A stretch of 28,368 bases of DNA, from positions 1 through 28,368 of the forward strand of contig CAYRKW010000042.1 in NCBI GenBank assembly GCA_964425135.1, in the 5' to 3' direction. Shown piece by piece: positions 23,604 through 28,368 of this stretch. The first letter of the stretch is position 1; each line of letters begins with the position of its first letter. Under the pieces are notes generated by a model. It saw nothing but the letters and a program-made list of their open reading frames with translations, was not told the origin of the DNA and searched no databases. Source of the DNA: CAYLLD01 sp964425135 (GTDB lineage: Bacteria; Pseudomonadota; Alphaproteobacteria; Rhodobacterales; Rhodobacteraceae). The position numbers and the translations under genes were made by a program.

Positions 23604-25280
23604 ATGAGCTACAAGAGTGATATTGAGATTGCCCGCGAGGCGAAGAAAAAACCGATCCAGGAGATCGGCGCGAAACTGGGTATCCCCAGCGAGGCGCTGC
23701 TGCCATATGGCCATGACAAGGCGAAGGTCTCGGCCGATTTCATCAAGGCGCAGGGCAAGAAGGAAGACGGGCATCTGATCCTTGTGACCGCGATCAACCC
23801 GACGCCAGCGGGTGAGGGAAAGACAACGACGACGGTGGGTCTGGGTGACGGGCTCAATGCGATTGGCAAGAAGGCGGCAATTTGTATCCGTGAAGCCTCG
23901 CTCGGTCCGTGCTTCGGGATGAAGGGCGGGGCCGCAGGTGGTGGTTACGCGCAAGTTGTGCCGATGGAAGAGATGAACCTGCATTTTACGGGCGATTTTC
24001 ACGCGATTACCTCTGCGCATAACCTTTTGAGCGCGATGATCGACAATCACATCTATTGGGGCAACGAGTTGGAGATTGACCAGCGTCGCGTTACCTGGCG
24101 GCGTGTTCTGGACATGAACGACCGGGCGCTGCGCGATACGGTGACGTCGCTGGGCGGCGTGGCGAACGGATTTCCGCGTCAGACAGGCTTTGATATTACG
24201 GTGGCCTCGGAGGTGATGGCGATCCTGTGCCTTGCGACGGATCTGGATGATCTGCAAAAGCGTTTGGGCGATATCATTGTTGCGTATCGCCGCGACCGCT
24301 CCCCCATTTATTGCCGCGATATCAAAGCGGATGGGGCGATGACGGTGCTCTTGAAAGATGCGATGCAACCCAATCTGGTGCAGACGCTGGAAAACAATCC
24401 GGCCTTTGTGCATGGTGGTCCGTTTGCCAATATCGCCCATGGCTGTAATTCGGTGATTGCCACAAAAACTGCGCTGAAACTGGCGGATTATGTGGTGACG
24501 GAAGCGGGCTTTGGCGCTGATCTGGGGGCGGAGAAGTTCCTCAATATCAAGTGCCGGAAAGCGGGCCTGAAACCGGAAGCTGTTGTCATCGTTGCGACGA
24601 TCCGGGCGCTGAAGATGAATGGTGGCGTCGCGCGGGCGGATCTTGGCGAGGAGAATGTGAGCGCTGTCGAGCAGGGCTGTGCAAATCTTGGACGTCACAT
24701 TGGCAATATCAAACAGTTCGGCGTGCCTGCTGTGGTGGCGATCAATCATTTTGTGACCGACACGGATGCAGAAGTGCAGGCAGTGAAGGACTACGTCGAG
24801 AGCCAGGGGGCTGAGGCGATCTTGTGTCAGCACTGGGAGAAGGGGTCAGAAGGGACCAAGGCGTTAGCCACACGGGTCGTGGAGATCGTTGAGGGCGGTG
24901 GGTCGCAATATGCGCCGCTCTACCGTGATGACATGCCGCTCTTTGAGAAAATCGAGACTGTTGCCAAGCGCATCTACCGCGCAGATGAGGTTTTGGCGGA
25001 TAAGAAAATTCGCGATCAGCTCAAACAGTGGGAAGAGCAGGGCTATGGCAATCTGCCAATCTGTATGGCCAAGACGCAGTATAGCTTTACGACCGATCCG
25101 AACCTGCGCGGCGCGCCGACAGGGCATTCGGTTCCTGTGCGCGAGGTGCGTTTGAGCGCTGGTGCGGGTTTCGTTGTGGTGATCTGCGGTGAGATCATGA
25201 CCATGCCGGGTCTGCCGCGTGTGCCTGCGGCCGAAGCGATCGGGCTCAATGATCAGGGGAATGTTGAAGGGTTGTTCTAG
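23604..25280 (+). CDS. fhs: Formate-tetrahydrofolate ligase
   Basis: Fhs interconverts formate, ATP and THF with 10-formyl-THF. In this context it probably runs toward formate and ATP when sarcosine methyl groups are oxidised, or supplies formyl-THF from formate. The 558-residue protein has the P-loop region INPTPAGEGKTTTTVGLGDGL, the GPCFGMKGGAAGGGYAQVVPMEEMNLHFTGD stretch and MPGLPRVPAAEAIGLND at the C terminus, all typical. Two tandem ATGs exist (23601 and 23604). The second has the better spacing from AAGGA and gives MSYKSDIEIAR, the usual start. Confidence 0.97.
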   Translation: MSYKSDIEIAREAKKKPIQEIGAKLGIPSEALLPYGHDKAKVSADFIKAQGKKEDGHLILVTAINPTPAGEGKTTTTVGLGDGLNAIGKKAAICIREASLGPCFGMKGGAAGGGYAQVVPMEEMNLHFTGDFHAITSAHNLLSAMIDNHIYWGNELEIDQRRVTWRRVLDMNDRALRDTVTSLGGVANGFPRQTGFDITVASEVMAILCLATDLDDLQKRLGDIIVAYRRDRSPIYCRDIKADGAMTVLLKDAMQPNLVQTLENNPAFVHGGPFANIAHGCNSVIATKTALKLADYVVTEAGFGADLGAEKFLNIKCRKAGLKPEAVVIVATIRALKMNGGVARADLGEENVSAVEQGCANLGRHIGNIKQFGVPAVVAINHFVTDTDAEVQAVKDYVESQGAEAILCQHWEKGSEGTKALATRVVEIVEGGGSQYAPLYRDDMPLFEKIETVAKRIYRADEVLADKKIRDQLKQWEEQGYGNLPICMAKTQYSFTTDPNLRGAPTGHSVPVREVRLSAGAGFVVVICGEIMTMPGLPRVPAAEAIGLNDQGNVEGLF

Positions 25281-25309
25281 GCCTTTTGGCATTGAGCAAG
25301 ACGAGCTTG

Positions 25310-25355
25310 GGGGGCATTGAGCCCCCGCGCGCTCGGTCGGGGCCATGCTGGCCCC
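25310..25355 (+). other. Two adjacent GC-rich hairpins between fhs and folD
   Basis: GGGGGC/GCCCCC (25310-25315 with 25321-25326, loop ATTGA) is followed by GGGGCC/GGCCCC (25339-25344 with 25350-25355, loop ATGCT). No T run follows either, so they are unlikely to be full terminators. They may slow transcription or protect the fhs mRNA end. Confidence 0.5.
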
Positions 25356-25386
25356 TCCGGGCGCTTGATTGATAGAAAGGACGAAA

Positions 25387-26289
25387 ATGGCGGCGACAGT
25401 CATTGATGGAAAGGCCTTTGCGGCCAAGGTGCGCGCGCAGGTGGCGGGCCATGTGACACGGCTGAAATCGGATCACGGGATTACGCCCGGTTTGGCGGTT
25501 GTGCTGGTGGGGCAAGATCCGGCCTCGGAGGTCTATGTGCGCAACAAAGGCAAGCAGACGGTGGAAGTCGGCATGGCTTCGTTCGAGCATAAGCTGGAGG
25601 CGGATACGTCCGAGGCGGATCTACTTGCGCTGATTGATCAGCTCAACAATGATGGATCGGTGCATGGTATACTGGTGCAATTGCCGCTGCCCGATCATCT
25701 CAATTCAGATCTGGTGATAAATGCGATTGATCCGGCCAAGGATGTGGATGGGTTTCACATCTCGAATGTCGGGCTGCTGGGCACCGGGCAAAAATCGATG
25801 GTGCCTTGTACACCTTTGGGTTGTCTGATGATGCTACGCGATCATCATGGGAGCCTGTCGGGCCTAAACGCGGTTGTCGTCGGGCGTTCGAACATTGTCG
25901 GCAAGCCGATGGCGAACCTGCTGCTTGGCGATAGCTGCACCGTGACGATTGCGCACAGCCGCACGAAAGATCTGGCGGATGTGTGTCGCGCGGCGGATAT
26001 TCTGGTCGCTGCTGTTGGCCGTCCCGAGATGATCCCGGGCGATTGGGTCAAACCGGGGGCAACTGTAATCGACGTCGGCATCAACCGCATTCCTGCGCCT
26101 GAGAAGGGAGAGGGGAAGATGCGGCTTGTGGGTGATGTGGCTTATGAGAGCGCTGCCGAGATTGCCGGTGCGATCACGCCGGTGCCGGGCGGTGTCGGGC
26201 CGATGACCATCGCTTGTTTGCTGGCAAATACGGTCACCGCAGCATCTCGTGCGCATGGACTTTCTGAGCCGGAAGGTTTAACGGCCTGA
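25387..26289 (+). CDS. folD: Methylene-THF dehydrogenase / methenyl-THF cyclohydrolase
   Basis: FolD oxidises 5,10-methylene-THF (the product of the sarcosine oxidase reaction) to methenyl-THF and hydrolyses it to 10-formyl-THF, the Fhs substrate. The 300-residue protein has the catalytic Tyr50-x3-Lys54 (SEVYVRNKGK), DVDGFHISNVG, the Rossmann motif VVGRSNIVGKPMANLL and the C-terminal PVPGGVGPMTIACL. The ATG at 25387 has GAAAGGAC upstream; the longer frame from 25369 is less likely. It is the last gene of the sarcosine/C1 cluster. Confidence 0.97.
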   Translation: MAATVIDGKAFAAKVRAQVAGHVTRLKSDHGITPGLAVVLVGQDPASEVYVRNKGKQTVEVGMASFEHKLEADTSEADLLALIDQLNNDGSVHGILVQLPLPDHLNSDLVINAIDPAKDVDGFHISNVGLLGTGQKSMVPCTPLGCLMMLRDHHGSLSGLNAVVVGRSNIVGKPMANLLLGDSCTVTIAHSRTKDLADVCRAADILVAAVGRPEMIPGDWVKPGATVIDVGINRIPAPEKGEGKMRLVGDVAYESAAEIAGAITPVPGGVGPMTIACLLANTVTAASRAHGLSEPEGLTA

Positions 26290-26297
26290 AATTGTTG

Positions 26298-26336
26298 AAA
26301 AAAGCCCATTTCGGCAATTTTTTGCCGAAATGGGCT
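26298..26336 (-). terminator. Perfect 15-bp hairpin after folD; U tract on minus strand
   Basis: AGCCCATTTCGGCAA (26303-26317) pairs perfectly with its complement at 26322-26336 around TTTT. A run of six A lies on the left side (26298-26303), so the classic stem-then-U order exists only for minus-strand transcription. On the plus strand the hairpin follows folD but is followed by ATGCAGACACC rather than T. It may still mark the end of the folD message. Confidence 0.65.
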
Positions 26337-26342
26337 ATGCAG

Positions 26343-26415
26343 ACACCCCCAAAAATTTATATTCTACACTTATTGAAGGGCGAATCGCCCAGGGGTTGAA
26401 CCAGCATGGGGGTGT
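26343..26415. repeat. Inverted repeat flanking an AT-rich core
   Basis: ACACCCCC (26343-26350) and GGGGGTGT (26408-26415) form an 8-bp inverted repeat 57 bases apart. Between them are an AT-rich stretch (26351-26365) and the near-palindrome GGGCGAATCGCCC (26378-26390). It could be an operator and promoter region for the downstream small frame, or a remnant of something larger. Confidence 0.4.
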
Positions 26416-26421
26416 TGGGAC

Positions 26422-26625
26422 ATGACTGTTAAAAACCAAAAAAATTGTGAGACAGCGGCACAGTTCAGCGGTGACGGGGATAGCACACAAGAGCGCGCAG
26501 AGCCGCTGTCATGGTGGCGCACATTGATAGAGAATGTCGCGCTGTCACGCCTTGGCAAGATCAGGGTTGGGGACAAACGTTTCATCGGATTCGGTGAAGC
26601 GTCGCAGAAATCGCAAACATTCTAA
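26422..26625 (+). CDS. Hypothetical 67-residue protein
   Basis: This short plus-strand frame stands alone between folD and the MATE transporter gene. I do not recognise the protein. The N-terminal third is polar (Gln, Asn, Asp, Glu), followed by WWRTLIENVALSRLGKIRVGDKRFIGFGEA, which could form an amphipathic helix and a short strand pair. There is no signal peptide and no clear membrane helix. The ribosome-binding site is poor. It may be a genuine small gene or a chance frame. Confidence 0.35.
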   Translation: MTVKNQKNCETAAQFSGDGDSTQERAEPLSWWRTLIENVALSRLGKIRVGDKRFIGFGEASQKSQTF

Positions 26626-26709
26626 AGTCGGACGGGCGCTGACGCATCGTTGTCGCCTGAGCCAAATTGCATTTGCTACGTGAGAGACCATGTCCTATGG
26701 CGGTGAGCT

Positions 26710-28092
26710 ATGGGCGACGCTCAAGCGAAAATATCATCCGGCTATGGCGCGCATTTTCGTGCGACGATGAAGCTGTCGGTGCCGCTGGTCGCCTCTAACC
26801 TGGCGGCGGTTGCCTATGGTGTGACCGATACCATCATGCTGGGCTGGTATGGAATTGATGAGCTGGCAGCGGGCGTGCTGGCAAGTCAGGTGTTCTATGT
26901 CTTTTTGCTGTGGGCGTCCGGCTTTGCGCATGGCCTTGCGCCATTGGTGGCAGAGGCGCTGGGCGGGGAGGATGGTGTCCGCGCGCGGCGCATTTTGCGA
27001 ATGGGGTTTTGGGTCACCTTTGCGTTTATAACCATTTCCATCCCGCTGGTCTGGCAAACCGGATGGCTGTTGCGCGCGCTGGGGCAGGACGCGGCATTGT
27101 CGGACCTGGCGCAGCAATACATGCGCATCGCCATGTGGAACCTCTATCCGGTGCTCGCCTTTTTCGTGCTGCGGGCGTATTTTTCGGCACTGGAGCGGGC
27201 CAATATTGTCATGTGGACGACGATGGTGGGGATCGTTCTGAATGCGGTTCTCAATTACATCTTCATCTTTGGCAATTTCGGTGCGCCGGAGTTGGGCTTG
27301 CGCGGGGCGGCGATCGCGACGCTTGGTACGGGGATGTTGTCGTTCATTGTGCCGCTTGTGTTCTTGGTCCTTGATCCTGAATTGAAACAGACCAGAGCGC
27401 TGGCGCGGATTTGGCGGCCCGATTGGGAGATTTTTGCCGAAGTTTATCGTCTGGGGTGGCCGATCTCGCTTATGCTGCTGGCGGAGACGGCGCTCTTCTC
27501 GATCTCAGCGCTGATGATGGGATGGATTGGCACGGTGGAGCTTGCGGCGCATGGGATTGCGCTTCAGATTACGACGGTGATTTTTATGATCCCGCTGGGC
27601 ATTTCGATGGCAGCAAGCGCACGGGTCGGGCGCGCGGTGGGGCGGCAGGACGCTGGGGCGGTGCGGCGCGCGAGTGTGATGGCGCTTGCGATGGGCTTGT
27701 CGGTGGCGGTGGTTGCGACGCTTGTGCTGTGGCTCATTCCGGATGCGCTTGTGAATGTTTTTCTCGATCCGGCCAAGGAGCGCGCGCCGGAGATTTTGCG
27801 CTATGGTGTGCTGCTGGTGCTGGTGGCGGCGGTGTTTCATTTCGTCGATGCGGTGCAGGTGCTGATTGTCGGTATTTTGCGCGGGCTGAAGGATGCGCGG
27901 GTACCGATGATTGTTGCGGTGGTGAGCTATCTGCCGATTGGGCTGGGGGCGTCCTACTATCTGGGGTTCGTGCGCGGCTATGATGGTGTGGGTATCTGGA
28001 GCGGGATGGCCATTGGGCTGTTGGTCGCGAGCATCGGGCTGGCGTGGCGGTGCTGGCGGCAGATCGAGGTGCGGTATGGTGGTGTTTGGTGA
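26710..28092 (+). CDS. MATE family efflux transporter
   Basis: This 460-residue protein has about twelve membrane helices and belongs to the multidrug and toxic compound extrusion family. Family marks include SVPLVASNLAAVAYGVTDTIMLGWYGIDELAAGVLASQVF at the N terminus and the internal repeat in the second half (GWPISLMLLAETALFSISALMMGWIGTVELAAHGIALQ), where the E-x-x-F-x pattern after GWP and the AAHGIA motif are diagnostic. It probably uses a Na+ or H+ gradient; the substrate is unknown. Length and topology are complete. The start has GGTGAG close upstream. It is transcribed away from the sarcosine cluster and separated from it by the hairpin at 26303-26336, so it is probably independent. Confidence 0.94.
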   Translation: MGDAQAKISSGYGAHFRATMKLSVPLVASNLAAVAYGVTDTIMLGWYGIDELAAGVLASQVFYVFLLWASGFAHGLAPLVAEALGGEDGVRARRILRMGFWVTFAFITISIPLVWQTGWLLRALGQDAALSDLAQQYMRIAMWNLYPVLAFFVLRAYFSALERANIVMWTTMVGIVLNAVLNYIFIFGNFGAPELGLRGAAIATLGTGMLSFIVPLVFLVLDPELKQTRALARIWRPDWEIFAEVYRLGWPISLMLLAETALFSISALMMGWIGTVELAAHGIALQITTVIFMIPLGISMAASARVGRAVGRQDAGAVRRASVMALAMGLSVAVVATLVLWLIPDALVNVFLDPAKERAPEILRYGVLLVLVAAVFHFVDAVQVLIVGILRGLKDARVPMIVAVVSYLPIGLGASYYLGFVRGYDGVGIWSGMAIGLLVASIGLAWRCWRQIEVRYGGVW

Positions 28093-28368
28093 GGTTGTGA
28101 TGTGAGATGGTCTTCTGCGTTGGTTGATATGGTGCCGGATGATTAAACGTCCTCGAAATTAGCTTGCTTGCCTTTTTTAATTTAGACCACCAATCACAAC
28201 AAGCACTTGTCCGGCACCGCCGGACAGCCCCCGACCCTCCCCCCTGGGAGGGGGCCTTCGCCCCCACCCGAGGGTCGGGGGCTGTCCTTGGTTCTGGAGG
28301 ATTTAGGCAAGTTTTGTGAGCGTCCGTTGAACCCGACCTAACGCTTGCCACTAGCGGCAGCTAAGTGT
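28093..28368. other. Right-end intergenic region
   Basis: Apart from the compound hairpin I see no gene in these 276 bases. A run CCTTTTTTAATTT near 28161-28173 lacks a preceding stem. After 28290 the sequence is unremarkable to the window edge. Confidence 0.4.
28206..28287. repeat. GC-rich compound hairpin downstream of the MATE gene
   Basis: A perfect 18-bp inverted repeat, GGACAGCCCCCGACCCTC (28222-28239) with its complement at 28270-28287, encloses GGGGGC/GCCCCC (28250-28255 with 28260-28265). A small hairpin GTCCGGC/GCCGGAC (28209-28215 with 28219-28225) overlaps its left arm, and CCCTCCC/GGGAGGG (28235-28241 with 28246-28252) is a further alternative. No T run follows on either strand. 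It looks like an intergenic palindromic repeat element or a factor-dependent terminator. Confidence 0.6.

Noticed and set aside
27734..28351. A 205-codon minus-strand frame covering the end of the MATE gene and the GC-rich hairpin.
   Set aside because: It is antisense to a well-supported gene, rich in Ser/Pro/His from reverse-strand composition, and crosses the palindrome.

Overview
The window looks like core chromosome from a marine Rhodobacterales (Roseobacter-group) alphaproteobacterium. Three things point there: a high-GC coding style with many ATGA start/stop overlaps; the gene order NYN / folK / rpoZ / rsh / DUF2062 / pdxJ / acpS / lepB / rnc / era / DUF1491 / recO; and the pairing of a methylsuccinyl-CoA dehydrogenase-like enzyme with a complete heterotetrameric sarcosine oxidase operon. 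The genus was not determined. I saw no tRNA, rRNA, CRISPR array, insertion sequence or prophage.

Layout. (1) 1-1069: a short-chain dehydrogenase cut by the left edge, divergent from a pterin-4a-carbinolamine dehydratase. (2) 1184-4116, minus strand: a five-gene overlapping operon, ispH > DUF1905/YdeI protein > DUF3429 membrane protein > SAM methyltransferase > rnhA. (3) 4353-5695: a LabA-like NYN protein with a clear terminator, divergent from folK. (4) 5696-6099: a 404-base gap rich in hairpins. (5) 6100-14148, plus strand: the stringent-response and housekeeping block rpoZ, rsh, DUF2062, pdxJ, acpS, lepB, rnc, era, DUF1491, recO. (6) 14149-14480: a structured convergent intergenic region. 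(7) 14481-16842, minus strand: an Mcd-like acyl-CoA dehydrogenase followed after one base by a SRAP (YedK/HMCES) protein. (8) 16979-26289: a GlxA/GbdR-like AraC regulator divergent from soxB, then soxD-soxA-soxG, fhs and folD. (9) 26290-28368: a strong hairpin, a 67-residue orphan ORF, a MATE transporter and a GC-rich compound hairpin.

How the genes work together. The clearest system is the C1 module in region 8. Sarcosine oxidase SoxBDAG demethylates sarcosine (the end of glycine betaine catabolism) and loads the methyl carbon on tetrahydrofolate as 5,10-methylene-THF. FolD converts this to 10-formyl-THF, and Fhs interconverts that with formate while conserving ATP. The divergent GlxA-type regulator is the natural candidate to control it. 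Two oddities stand out here. SoxD has lost all three cysteines of the family's zinc site. A tiny secreted protein with a sorting-signal-like C terminus sits antisense between soxB and soxD.

Most of the window is ordinary, and I found no convincing new defence or mobile system. The best candidates for something undescribed are the zinc-less SoxD type, the tiny antisense surface protein, and hairpin-rich intergenic stretches at 5779-5992, 14294-14381, 26298-26415 and 28206-28287 that may encode structured RNAs or repeat elements.
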